Positions 8,123 through 16,476 of a stretch of DNA of 64,000 nt are shown piece after piece (position 1 is the stretch's first letter; every line of letters starts with the position of its first letter). Made by a program: the position numbers and the translations under genes. The notes under the pieces were generated by a model. It did not search any database and had not been told where the DNA came from. It worked only from the letters and a program-made list of their open reading frames with translations. Source of the stretch: Arthrobacter jiangjiafuii (GTDB lineage: Bacteria; Actinomycetota; Actinomycetes; Actinomycetales; Micrococcaceae); the NCBI RefSeq assembly GCF_018622995.1, contig NZ_CP076022.1, positions 3,100,001-3,164,000 of the forward strand. The letters run 5' to 3'.

Positions 8123-8151
8123 ACAATCGCAGAACGCGGCAGGCCGGTCAA
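8123..8151 (-). promoter_or_regulatory. Promoter of the thiolase operon
   Basis: On the minus strand TTGACC (8151-8146) and GATTGT (8128-8123) are separated by exactly 17 bp. Their position 80-110 bp before the thiolase ATG, next to the operator, supports the call. A second inverted repeat, CGTTCTG/CAGAACG (8113-8119 and 8130-8136), overlaps the -10. Confidence 0.5.
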
Positions 8152-8286
8152 ACAGGTGACGGCGCATTGAGGCCGGTGCTGCTTCTTGGGGCTGGGGCCG
8201 GCACGTGCCCGCATCCCGTCCCGCCTCCCCGGGCTGAGTGTTGAGATCATGCCTGGTAACGGGTCGATGCCGCCGAGAACGGGTAT

Positions 8287-8425
8287 CGACAGTGCAGCTC
8301 CGGCGGGTAACCCGGAGGATCACGCATCGAGAGTGCAGCTCCGGCGGGTGAAATACGGGATTGGCCACCATATCTGCGCTCTCGATCCACGAGTTCAGCC
8401 GAATCCCGCCAGAGCTGCACACTCA
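8287..8425. repeat. Four copies of the 21-bp CGAGAGTGCAG repeat
   Basis: Direct copies lie at 8287-8307 and 8328-8348 (41 bp apart, nearly identical: CGA[C/G]AGTGCAGCTCCGGCG). Inverted copies lie at 8364-8384 and 8405-8425, so the element can fold into nested hairpins. It fills the 565-bp gap between the thiolase operon promoter and the CPBP protease gene. Related copies occur at 40600-40897 and, more distantly, at 24447-24498. No coding potential is seen. Confidence 0.8.
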
Positions 8426-8437
8426 GTGATATGGACA

Positions 8438-8488
8438 TGCCGATTGTCGGGCTCGCGTTCGAACCCCCTGCCGATTGTCGGGCTCGCG
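8438..8488. repeat. Tandem 20-bp repeat with 31-bp period
   Basis: TGCCGATTGTCGGGCTCGCG occurs at 8438-8457 and again, identical, at 8469-8488. The 11 bp between copies read TTCGAACCCCC. The TGTCGGG core and the 31-bp spacing are shared with the array at 24307-24432. The rest of the gap to 8607 shows nothing else recognisable. Confidence 0.8.
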
Positions 8489-8607
8489 CCGGAATAACCG
8501 CGCGCGAACGGCATTTTCCCTACTCTCGGAGAGCAGCCCAGGGTTTTCCATCGAGGGGGCGGGTCCGGCGGTTACATGCCGCCGATTCACAAGCAGGCGA
8601 AACGGCT

Positions 8608-9333
8608 TCAGCCCAACAGCTCCGCAGGAATGGCATAGGTCAGCAGCACGGCCAGCAGGTTCTTCGCGGCGTGGACCGCATAGGAGAGGATGAAGTTCTT
8701 CCCCGCCCAGACGTAGATCCCCACGAGCACCGCACCCATGGCCAGGTACGGCATCAGCACCGGCAGTGCCAGCGCCTCCTTGCCCGCGACATGGATGCCG
8801 GCGAACAAGACCACGGAAATGGCGCAGCAGGCCCAGATGTTCAGGTATCTGCTGAGCTTGCCGATAAGCAGGTGGCGGAAGATGTACTCCTCGACAAACG
8901 GAGCGATCACCACCAGCAGGGGGATGATCAGCAGCGGCGGCAGGGACACCACCAGACCCTGCACCGCTTCCTGGTTCACCGCGGTTTCGGGCGGTCCGGA
9001 AACCAGCACGGCGACGGCGGTCAGCAGCAGCATGGCAAACACGCCGCCGGGAATGATGGCCAGGGTCAGCCACGGGCGGGTGGCCAGGATCCGGGCCTCC
9101 CGCACCGCAAAGCGCCAGGAGGCCCAGACCGCCAGCGCGCCGGCGCAGAGGTAGAAGACCAGGTTCACCACGTAGCCGGCCAGCAGCGGATCGGGAATCA
9201 GCCGGGTCAGCCCGGGGATGCCCAGACCCGGGGCGTAGCTGAAGATCAGGACAAACACCACGTAGAAGCCGGCCGCGAAACCGTCCCGTCGGCTGAAGGT
9301 GTAGGGCAGGGGCGCGATCGCAGCCCGGTTCAT
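8608..9333 (-). CDS. CPBP family intramembrane metalloprotease
   Basis: This 241-residue membrane protein has about six to seven hydrophobic segments. The Abi/CPBP motifs are present: Glu148-Glu149 with Arg153 (EEYIFR), His181 (FAGIH) and His221 with Asn225 (HAAKN). These form the membrane-embedded metal site of Rce1-like proteases. The ATG at 9333 is chosen because the longer frame upstream is low-complexity sequence antisense-like to nnrD. GGTGG precedes the start. It follows nnrD with an 11-bp gap and is likely the last gene of an operon with nnrD and the histidine phosphatase. Its substrate is unknown. Confidence 0.88.
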   Translation of the reverse strand: MNRAAIAPLPYTFSRRDGFAAGFYVVFVLIFSYAPGLGIPGLTRLIPDPLLAGYVVNLVFYLCAGALAVWASWRFAVREARILATRPWLTLAIIPGGVFAMLLLTAVAVLVSGPPETAVNQEAVQGLVVSLPPLLIIPLLVVIAPFVEEYIFRHLLIGKLSRYLNIWACCAISVVLFAGIHVAGKEALALPVLMPYLAMGAVLVGIYVWAGKNFILSYAVHAAKNLLAVLLTYAIPAELLG

Positions 9334-9344
9334 ACTCGCCACCG

Positions 9345-10220
9345 CTAGACCGTCAGCTCCGCCATCACGCGCGGCATCGCGTCCAGCAGCTCCCCGGCCA
9401 GGAAACTCAGCGGACCCTGCGCCGCGGCCAGCCGGTCTCCGGCCGTGGAGTGCAGATAGGTTCCCCAGCAGGCAGCCTGTTCCGGGCTGGCCTGACGGGC
9501 CAGGAAACCGCCAATCGCACCGGCCAGGACATCCCCGCTGCCGGACGTGCCGAGCCCGGCGTTGCCGGCCGGCACCTCCCAGAGGCGGCCGTCCGGAGCC
9601 GCGATCAGCCCTTGGACGGCGACTACGGCCTGGTACTTGGCTGCAATGTCCGCAGCGGCGTGCGCCAGATCCAGTTCCGCGTCCGGATCCTTTTCCAGCA
9701 ACCGGGCAGCTTCCTTCCGGTTCGGTGTCAACACCAGGCGCCCGGCCCACGGCCCATAGACCTCCGGCAGCCCGGGCAGCACGCCCAGCGCGTAGGCGTC
9801 CAGCACCACGGCAGCGATATCGTTCAGCAGCGGAGCGATGCCGCGCAGCAGCTGCCTGGTCGAATCGGCGTCGTCCAGCCCCGGACCGATGACGACGACG
9901 TCGGCCGTTTCCAGATCGGTACCCAGAGCCTGCGGGGCCCGCTTCCCGGAGATCACGCCGTCGTCCTCCGGCAGGGCCACGGCCCCCGATTCCGGCACGG
10001 CCACCGCGACGGCAACGGCGACGGACTCCGTGACGGCGAGGGTCAGCCGCCCCGCCCCGACCCGGAGGGCGGCCCGCCCGGTGAGCATGGCAGCCCCCGG
10101 TGAGCGCCGGGCACCGCCGACCACCACAACGGTGCCGCGGTCCGATTTGTCCGAGGCCTCGCGGTTCACCTGCCAGGCCTTCAGCAGTGCCGGCGTGATG
10201 GCTTCAGCGGGGGTGGACAT
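9345..10220 (-). CDS. nnrD: ADP/ATP-dependent NAD(P)H-hydrate dehydratase
   Basis: This 291-residue protein is a ribokinase-like enzyme that dehydrates S-NAD(P)HX, repairing damaged nicotinamide cofactors in the cytoplasm. VVVVGGARRSPGAA (31-44), VIGPGL (about 110-115) and the nucleotide motif GSGD (227-230) in a Gly-rich loop identify the NnrD/YjeF C-terminal domain. The epimerase domain is not fused to it. The usual LTPHPGE reads LTPNRKE here. ATG 10220 is favoured by AGGAG 9 bp upstream. The start overlaps the histidine phosphatase gene by 17 bp. A VAVAVAVAV run at about 67-75 comes from a short DNA repeat. Confidence 0.9.
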   Translation of the reverse strand: MSTPAEAITPALLKAWQVNREASDKSDRGTVVVVGGARRSPGAAMLTGRAALRVGAGRLTLAVTESVAVAVAVAVPESGAVALPEDDGVISGKRAPQALGTDLETADVVVIGPGLDDADSTRQLLRGIAPLLNDIAAVVLDAYALGVLPGLPEVYGPWAGRLVLTPNRKEAARLLEKDPDAELDLAHAAADIAAKYQAVVAVQGLIAAPDGRLWEVPAGNAGLGTSGSGDVLAGAIGGFLARQASPEQAACWGTYLHSTAGDRLAAAQGPLSFLAGELLDAMPRVMAELTV

Positions 10221-10950
10221 GGTCTTCATCTCCTGCATGCTCGGTAACGGGTGCTCCGCCGGAAGACAGATGGTCTACGGCGTTGAAACTTTCCATGCTC
10301 CAGCGTCCGACCCCGCCCGGCCTCACCAAACGGGTAATGGAAGCGTTGCGGACGCTGGTGCTCGCGGCAATGTCCAGCAGCTCCTGCTCATCGAGGCGTT
10401 CGCAGACGTAGCGGATCAGCAGGATGACCGCGTCGTGGCAGACGATGGCCACCCGCTTGCCGTCTTCCTCCTCATCCAGGTCGCGGAGGACCGAGCGCAG
10501 CCGGAGGGCCACGTCGGCCCAGGATTCCCCGCCCGGCGGACGGTAGGCGAACTTGCCCAGCCAGCTGCGCCGTCGTGCCTCCTCCGGGAACCGGGCTTCG
10601 ACGCCGGTGGAGGTCAGGAGGTCCAGGATGCCCAGCTCCCGGTCGCGCAGTCGTTCGTCCAGGCGAATGTCCTGTGGCGTGCCCGGGTCCTGCATGGTGG
10701 TGAGTTCGGCGGTCTGCCGGGCCCGCCGGTACGGGGAGCACCACACGGAATCCGGGTGCTGGTCCGGCGGCAGGTTTGCCAGCCAGCGGCCCAGTGCCCG
10801 GGCCTGCTGAACCCCGGCATCGCTAAGCGGGACATCGGGATCGCGTAGGCCGACATCTATGACTTCGGCTCCGGAGCGCTGGGCGTGCGTCGCGGCAACG
10901 TTGCCGGCACTTTCGCCATGGCGGATGAGGATCAGCTCGATTGCACCCAT
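10204..10950 (-). CDS. Histidine phosphatase family protein
   Basis: This 248-residue protein belongs to the phosphoglycerate-mutase-like superfamily. The catalytic RHGE is at residues 10-13 (LILIRHGESAGN), SPYRRARQTAE carries the second phosphate-binding Arg, and VAIVCHDAVI near the C-terminus carries the second active-site His. It is probably a phosphatase rather than a glycolytic mutase, since the segment DLTSTGVEARFPEE differs from GpmA. It is the first gene of the run with nnrD and the CPBP protease. The substrate is not known. Confidence 0.88.
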   Translation of the reverse strand: MGAIELILIRHGESAGNVAATHAQRSGAEVIDVGLRDPDVPLSDAGVQQARALGRWLANLPPDQHPDSVWCSPYRRARQTAELTTMQDPGTPQDIRLDERLRDRELGILDLLTSTGVEARFPEEARRRSWLGKFAYRPPGGESWADVALRLRSVLRDLDEEEDGKRVAIVCHDAVILLIRYVCERLDEQELLDIAASTSVRNASITRLVRPGGVGRWSMESFNAVDHLSSGGAPVTEHAGDEDHVHPR

Positions 10951-11185
10951 CCTCAGACTCTACCCGGCGGCAAATCACCATCGAAGGGACCAGCCCGGTT
11001 GGGGCGCCGGCAACCGGCCAACAGGCGGTTGAACCACCCGTGAAATAGCGTGAATTATGCGGCAGAATTCGCATTCTGCACCCTCTGCGCATACGGCAAA
11101 TCCACTTCCTGCACAACCCAAAGAATGTTGGATTGGTTTTCGGAATTGCTTGATTTGCAGCAGCCGATTGTGTTTAGGCTCATTA

Positions 11186-11812
11186 ATGGAAACCTCATTG
11201 AGAGAAAGCGCAACTGACGTAGCCGGTCCTTCCAATTCACCGCGGCGCCGGGGCAACAGCTCGGGTTTTCGGGCCGGCTGGACCCTACTGGCCTGTTCGG
11301 CGGCTCTTGCTCTGTCATCCTGTTCGGCAGGAGAGACCGGGAGCGCCGAAGGCGGCAGCGCCAGCAGCGCAGATTCTTCCAGTTCCTCCAATTCACCCGC
11401 GACGCCTGCGCCTGCCACAAACGCCGCCCCGCCGGCGCCATTCCCCACGGGATCTGCGGTTGAAATGTCGGAACTGATTGAGCCCGCACCACCCCGCGGG
11501 AAAGACAATAATCCCACGGCGGCACGCGCCCTCCTTTCGGTGAAAGGTACAGGTGCCGGCGCCCATGCAGTTTCGGGCACATTGGAGCCCGGGGAAGCCC
11601 TGAGTATGTCCGCGTCCTGCTCGCCTGGCAGTCAGATAACCATCAGGCTCAACAATCCTCAGGGTGGTTCGACCATCCCCTGTGACAACCCCACCGGGTC
11701 CAGGCTCACCAGCAAATTCGCCGCTGAGGCAGTCGGAGATATGACGGTCACTGTGGAAACCGCCGATGCCGGTCCCTACTGGGTCGTTGCATGGGCCCAC
11801 CCGCAGGAGTGA
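11186..11812 (+). CDS. Putative lipoprotein of unknown function
   Basis: The product is 208 residues. A basic region (SPRRRG) and a hydrophobic stretch end in the lipobox LALSSC, with the predicted lipidated Cys at position 46. A Ser/Ala/Pro-rich linker of about 45 residues follows and should span the cell wall. The C-terminal 110 residues form one small beta-rich domain with two cysteines (SCSPGS and IPCDNP) that could bond. The domain ends WVVAWAHP. ATG 11186 is the first sensible start; the frame is open further upstream. The preceding 140 bp are clearly AT-richer than the surroundings. It converges on narK. Confidence 0.7.
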   Translation: METSLRESATDVAGPSNSPRRRGNSSGFRAGWTLLACSAALALSSCSAGETGSAEGGSASSADSSSSSNSPATPAPATNAAPPAPFPTGSAVEMSELIEPAPPRGKDNNPTAARALLSVKGTGAGAHAVSGTLEPGEALSMSASCSPGSQITIRLNNPQGGSTIPCDNPTGSRLTSKFAAEAVGDMTVTVETADAGPYWVVAWAHPQE

Positions 11813-11831
11813 CAGGCGCTGGTCCGCCCTC

Positions 11832-13061
11832 TCAGGTCCGGGTCCGCTCATCCACCTTGCCGCCGTTGCGCACGGTAAAGGTCAGCAGCAGCGCGACGGC
11901 GGCAAAGGCCGCGAGCAGCATCAATCCGACAAAATAGCTGCGGTTCGCCGGATCGTAGGTGGCGCCCATGACCAGCGGCGGAAAATAGCCGCCCAGCCCG
12001 CCGGCTGCGGCGATGATCCCGCCGATGGTCCCTACGTCCTGCGCCGGAGCGGCACGGCCCACCCAGGCAAACACCCCGCCGGTGCCCAGGCCCAGGAACA
12101 ACGCCATCAGGATGAACGCGGTTCCGTACACCCGCTCCTCCTCGGGCCGCAGTGCGACAATCACGGCCAGCACCACCGTTCCGGCCAGGGAGGCCAGGGT
12201 GACCAGTTTCGGGCCCACCTTGTCGGCGATGGTGCCGCCGATTGGGCGGGCGATGACCGCTGCCACCGCGAACCCGGCGGTCCGGGTGCCGGCCGCCGTC
12301 GCGTCGTAGTCGTAGACGTTGCCCAGATAGGTGGGCAGGTAGTTCGAGAAGGCCACGAAGGCACCGAACACCACGCCGTACAGGAAGCACAGCTGCCATG
12401 TGACCCGGAGAGTGAAGGCGTGGGTGATCTTGGGCAGCACCGGCGCGGTCGGCGCCGACCAGGCCGGAGACTCGCGCAGGATCAGCCAGCTCAGCAGCGC
12501 CATGGCGGCCACGACGACGGCGATGGTGATGTGGGTGCCCATGTAGCCCACCGCGTTGACCAGCCGCGGGGTGAAAAACGCCGACACCGCGGTTCCCACC
12601 ATGCCGGCCCCGAAGACTCCGGTGGCGAAGCCCTTGCGGCTGCGGTCATACCAGGCCGAGCAGAAGGGAATGCCGATGGCGAACACGGTGCCGGCAATGC
12701 CCAGGAAGAACGCGATCACCACCAGGAACGGAAAGTTCTCCAGCTGCCCCACAATTCCGGTGAGCAGCACCAGCGGAGCCGTTACCCCCAGGATCACGGT
12801 GAACATGATCCGGCCGCCGTACCGGTCGGTCAGCGCTCCGACGGGGATCCGCGCCACGGATCCCACCAGGATGGGCATGGCTACCAGGATCGAGGTCTGC
12901 CCGGCACCCAGCTCCATGCCTGCGGCGTACCGGCTGGAGAGCGGCCCGATGATGGTCCAGGCCCAGAACCCCACGGTGGAGGCGATGGTGGCGACGATCA
13001 GGTTGCGCAGCTGACCCGATTTGAGGTCGGCTGCGGCCGGGGGCGGCGTTGCGGCTGACAT
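11832..13061 (-). CDS. narK: Nitrate/nitrite MFS transporter
   Basis: This 409-residue major-facilitator protein has about 12 membrane helices. It carries the two Gly-rich nitrate signatures: one in FFLGIAGTVFAIGIPFCSAW followed by GFATGVFGAGMVGTA, the other in GTIGGIIAAAGGLGGYFPP. RIPVGALTDRYGGR is the MFS loop 2-3 motif. Its place 39 bp after narI and on the same strand points to nitrate uptake or nitrite export coupled to NarGHI. It could be either the NarK1 (proton symport) or NarK2 (antiport) type. It is the last gene of the nar cluster. Confidence 0.93.
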   Translation of the reverse strand: MSAATPPPAAADLKSGQLRNLIVATIASTVGFWAWTIIGPLSSRYAAGMELGAGQTSILVAMPILVGSVARIPVGALTDRYGGRIMFTVILGVTAPLVLLTGIVGQLENFPFLVVIAFFLGIAGTVFAIGIPFCSAWYDRSRKGFATGVFGAGMVGTAVSAFFTPRLVNAVGYMGTHITIAVVVAAMALLSWLILRESPAWSAPTAPVLPKITHAFTLRVTWQLCFLYGVVFGAFVAFSNYLPTYLGNVYDYDATAAGTRTAGFAVAAVIARPIGGTIADKVGPKLVTLASLAGTVVLAVIVALRPEEERVYGTAFILMALFLGLGTGGVFAWVGRAAPAQDVGTIGGIIAAAGGLGGYFPPLVMGATYDPANRSYFVGLMLLAAFAAVALLLTFTVRNGGKVDERTRT

Positions 13062-13100
13062 GGCGGTCCTTCCCTGGGGCGGTACGAGTCGCGGATGGGT

Positions 13101-13946
13101 TCAGGCGCGCGGAGTGCCTTTGCGGTCGCGGTCCGGTGTTCCCACCGGGGCCCAGCTCCCACGGGGTGTCGGAGCCCCTGCAGCGGGCCGCTTCCCCCGT
13201 GAGCGGTACACGATGTAGGGGCGGAACAGGTACTGCAGCGGCGCCGTGAATGCGTGGACCAGCCGGGTGAACGGCCAGAGGGCAAACAGGGCCAGCCCCC
13301 AGAGGGTGTGGATCTTGAAGGACAGGGACGCGGCCGTCATCCCCGCGATGTCCGGGGAGAAGATAAAGATGGAGCGGAACCACGGAGCAACGGTGTCCCG
13401 GTAGTTCACGATCCCGTGGTCAAACACCGAGAACACCGTGGTGGCCAGCCCGGCAAGGATCGCGGCTACCAGGAAGATGTACATGACCTTGTCATTGACG
13501 GTGGTGGCCATGAAGACCGGCCCGGTGGTGCGCCGCCGGTAGATCAGCAGCACGATGCCGACGAGGGTGGCGAAGCCGGCGATGGAGCCGATGCTGAGGG
13601 CGAAGAAATGGTAACGGTCCTCGTTGATGCCCACGGCGTCCATCCAGGACTTGGGGATCACCAGCCCGATGAAGTGGCCCACGATGACCGCCAGGATTCC
13701 GAAGTGGAACAGCGGCGAGGCAATGCGCAGCAGCCGGGATTCGTACAGCTGGGAGGAACGGGTGGTCCAGCCGAACTGGTCATAGCGGTACCGCCAGATC
13801 GACCCGAGGATCAGCACGGCGATCACCACGTACGGCAGCACGCCCCACAGCATCACGTCGGCCAGCCCCACCTCTACGTTGGCCGGCGGCGGAACGTCCA
13901 AAGGAACCTCCCGGGGAACATCAAGGGGAACAACCAGCGCTCTCAT
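13101..13946 (-). CDS. narI: Respiratory nitrate reductase gamma subunit
   Basis: This 281-residue membrane cytochrome b oxidises menaquinol and passes electrons to NarH. Five hydrophobic helices are visible, with heme-ligand histidines expected in SPLFHFGILAVIVGHFIG and near IHTLWGL. The first 25 residues are Pro/Val-rich, and the C-terminus carries a basic tail of about 33 residues after the last helix, longer than in the E. coli protein. Its ATG overlaps the narJ stop (ATGA, 13943-13946). Menaquinone genes menB, menE and menA lie just beyond narG. Confidence 0.95.
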   Translation of the reverse strand: MRALVVPLDVPREVPLDVPPPANVEVGLADVMLWGVLPYVVIAVLILGSIWRYRYDQFGWTTRSSQLYESRLLRIASPLFHFGILAVIVGHFIGLVIPKSWMDAVGINEDRYHFFALSIGSIAGFATLVGIVLLIYRRRTTGPVFMATTVNDKVMYIFLVAAILAGLATTVFSVFDHGIVNYRDTVAPWFRSIFIFSPDIAGMTAASLSFKIHTLWGLALFALWPFTRLVHAFTAPLQYLFRPYIVYRSRGKRPAAGAPTPRGSWAPVGTPDRDRKGTPRA

Positions 13947-14641
13947 GGGGAGTTCCTTTCATGCACCGGCAGCAGCCGTGAGCTGTAGGGTTCCAGGCCC
14001 ACCGTTTCGGTGGGCGGGCCGTAACCGGCTGTCTGCATGACGGTCTGCCGGTCCTCCGACGAGACCCCGGGCAGGGTGGAGCAGACCAGGGCGAGCACTC
14101 CGGCATAGGGCAGGCCGTCATCACGCAGGGCCAGGCGGAGCAGCTCCAGCGAGGGCCGGTAGCGCTGCAGCAGCTCGTAACCGTCTTCCGGGGAGACCCT
14201 CGCGGCGAACTCCAGCACCAGCGGCAGGTAATCGGGCAGCTCCGAGCCCTCGGGCAGGGCTCCATGCGCCCGGTACACCTCCTTAAAGGCTGCGAGCGCC
14301 TCGCCCCGGCGGCGGGTATCGCCGTCCGTCCAGTAGGTCAGGTGCAGGCTGTGCCGCTTGGACAGGTCGAACTCCTGCACATACGACGATTGGAGCTCCG
14401 GCAACGGGTTAGCGGTGAGTTGGGTGAACAGTTCCTCGACCGGCCCGGCGTCCGCACCGGCCTCGGCGAGCGCGGCCCGCATCGACGGAACCACGCGCAC
14501 AAGCTGTTCATCCGGATACTCCAGCAGCAGCCCCGCGGCCTGCCGGACGACGGCGCTGCGCCGCGGATCGGTGTCGCGGTACGGCTCCGGCTCGTAGGTG
14601 CCCTTTCCGGGTTTGCCGAGCAGTCTCTCCAGCAGGCTCAC
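13943..14641 (-). CDS. narJ: Nitrate reductase molybdenum cofactor assembly chaperone
   Basis: This 232-residue TorD/NarJ-family chaperone binds apo-NarG and helps insert molybdopterin and the Fe-S centre; it is not part of the final enzyme. Family blocks visible are AGLLLEYPDEQLVRVVPSMR, the YVQEFDLSKRHSLHLTYW stretch and LPDYLPLVLEF. The GTG start overlaps the narH stop (GTGA). Order narG-narH-narJ-narI is the standard nar operon order. The N-terminal 25 residues are basic and precede the conserved domain. Confidence 0.94.
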   Translation of the reverse strand: MSLLERLLGKPGKGTYEPEPYRDTDPRRSAVVRQAAGLLLEYPDEQLVRVVPSMRAALAEAGADAGPVEELFTQLTANPLPELQSSYVQEFDLSKRHSLHLTYWTDGDTRRRGEALAAFKEVYRAHGALPEGSELPDYLPLVLEFAARVSPEDGYELLQRYRPSLELLRLALRDDGLPYAGVLALVCSTLPGVSSEDRQTVMQTAGYGPPTETVGLEPYSSRLLPVHERNSP

Positions 14642-16476
14642 GGCCGCCCCGCTCCGCCCGGGCCACGGCCTGGCTCACCCGGGTCCCCGCCCGGGTCCGG
14701 CCCGCCGGTGTCCTGCCTGCCAGTGTCCTGCCTGCCTGGGCCCGACGCCGGTCCGTCCCCTTCGGCCTGGTCATACCCGGCGCCCTTGCCCTCACCTGCG
14801 TCCGGGTCCGGTGCCCCGCGGTTGTTGTTCGCCGGAAACAGTCCCTTGGGCGCGCCCCGGCCGTCCCAGTTGAGCAGGTTCACCCGCCCGCCCAGGTCAC
14901 CGTTGCCGGTGGGATCCTCGCCGCGCTGCCGTGCCTGCAGGGCCGCGAAGTTCTCCACTGCCACCGGGGTGGGGCGTCCGGATGCTTCACCGAAGACACC
15001 GGTCTGGCCCATCCCCGGGCCGCCCTCCACATCCAGCGAGCAGCCGATCTCCTCCAGGTTGTGCGCATCCTCCAGATGGGCGCTGGGAATGACGTAGCGC
15101 TCCTCGTATTTGGCCACCGCCATCAGCCGGTACATCGCCACGATCTGTGCCCCGGTCATCCCGACGTCGGCAGCGATCCGCTCATCGGGTGCGTCGCCAA
15201 GGGTGATGTCCCGCATGTAGGCGCGCATGGCGGCGAGCTTGCGCAGCACCCCGGTGACCAGGTCGGTGTCTCCGGCGGTGAAGATCTCCGCCAGGTATTC
15301 CACCGGGATCCGCAGTGCCTCGATGGCGCCGAAGAGATTGTCCGCGCTCTCGCCGTCGTGCCCCTGTTCCTGGAGGACATCCACGATCGGGGACAGCGGC
15401 GGCACGTACCAGACCATCGGCATGGTCCGGTATTCGGGGTGCAGCGGCAGGGCCACCCGCAACTCCTTGGCCAGGGCGTAAACCGGAGAGCGCCGGGCGG
15501 CGTCCAGCCAGTCCTCCGGAATGCCTTCGGCGCGGGCGGCCGCGATCACCGCCGGGTCGTTGGGATCCATCATCAGGTCCAGCTGCGCCTCGTAGAGGTC
15601 CTGCTCGTTGGGGACGGAGGCAGCGGCGGTGACCCGGTCGGCGTCGTACAGGAAAATCCCGATGTAGCGCAGCCGGCCCACGCAGGTTTCCGCGCAGACA
15701 GTCGGCAGGCCCACCTCGATCCGCGGATAGCAGAACGTGCACTTCTCCGCCTTGCCGGAGCGGTGGTTGAAGTACATCTTCTTGTACGGGCAGCCGGTGA
15801 CGCACTGCCGCCAGCCGCGGCAGCGGTCCTGGTCCACCAGCACAATGCCGTCCTCTTCCCGCTTGTAGATGGCACCGGAGGGGCAGGAGGCCATGCAGGA
15901 GGGATTCAGGCAGTGCTCGCAGATCCGGGGCAGGTAGAACATGAAGGTGGAATCGAACTCCAGCTTCACCTTCTCCTCGGCGTCCCGGCGCATCTTCTCC
16001 AGCACCGGGTCCTGCTGCCCGGACCGTTCCGAGCCGCCGAGGCTGTCATCCCAGTTCGCGGACCATTCGATTTTCATATCCTCGCCGGTGATCAGGGACT
16101 TGGGTTTGGCCACCGGAAAGTCGTTGCCCGCAGGGGCGTTGATGAGGTTCTCGTAGTCGTAGGTCCACGGCTCGTAATAGTCGTTCAGCTCCGGCTGGAC
16201 CGGACTCGCGAAGATCCCGAAAAGCTTGGCCAGCCGCCCGCCGGCCTTCAGCTTGAGCTTGCCGCGGCTGTTCAGCTCCCAGCCGCCCTTCCATTTCTCC
16301 TGGTCCTCGTACCGGCGCGGATAGCCCTGCCCGGGGCGGGTCTCCACGTTGTTGAACCAGACGTATTCCGTACCCGCCCGGTTGGTCCACGCCTGTTTGC
16401 AGGTCACCGAACAGGTGTGGCAGCCAATGCACTTATCCAGCGCCATCACCATTGCTGTCTGGGCCATGATCCGCAT
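14638..16476 (-). CDS. narH: Respiratory nitrate reductase beta subunit
   Basis: This 612-residue Fe-S subunit transfers electrons from NarI to NarG. Four cysteine clusters are present: C16-C19-C22-C26 (CIGCHTC...C), CEHCLNPSCMASC, CRGWRQCVTGC (Trp in place of one Cys, the 3Fe-4S site) and CTFCYPR with CAETC. The start at 16476 shares one base with the narG TGA; an ATG three codons later (MAQTAM) is the alternative. Residues 552-612 form an unusual Gly/Pro/Asp-rich tail with a GRQDT duplication, making the protein longer than typical NarH. The stop overlaps the narJ GTG. Confidence 0.95.
   Translation of the reverse strand: MRIMAQTAMVMALDKCIGCHTCSVTCKQAWTNRAGTEYVWFNNVETRPGQGYPRRYEDQEKWKGGWELNSRGKLKLKAGGRLAKLFGIFASPVQPELNDYYEPWTYDYENLINAPAGNDFPVAKPKSLITGEDMKIEWSANWDDSLGGSERSGQQDPVLEKMRRDAEEKVKLEFDSTFMFYLPRICEHCLNPSCMASCPSGAIYKREEDGIVLVDQDRCRGWRQCVTGCPYKKMYFNHRSGKAEKCTFCYPRIEVGLPTVCAETCVGRLRYIGIFLYDADRVTAAASVPNEQDLYEAQLDLMMDPNDPAVIAAARAEGIPEDWLDAARRSPVYALAKELRVALPLHPEYRTMPMVWYVPPLSPIVDVLQEQGHDGESADNLFGAIEALRIPVEYLAEIFTAGDTDLVTGVLRKLAAMRAYMRDITLGDAPDERIAADVGMTGAQIVAMYRLMAVAKYEERYVIPSAHLEDAHNLEEIGCSLDVEGGPGMGQTGVFGEASGRPTPVAVENFAALQARQRGEDPTGNGDLGGRVNLLNWDGRGAPKGLFPANNNRGAPDPDAGEGKGAGYDQAEGDGPASGPGRQDTGRQDTGGPDPGGDPGEPGRGPGGAGRP

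Noticed and set aside
8450-8475. tRNA T-loop-like TTCGAACCCCC
   Set aside because: No acceptor or anticodon stem can be built around it; it is part of the 31-bp repeat.
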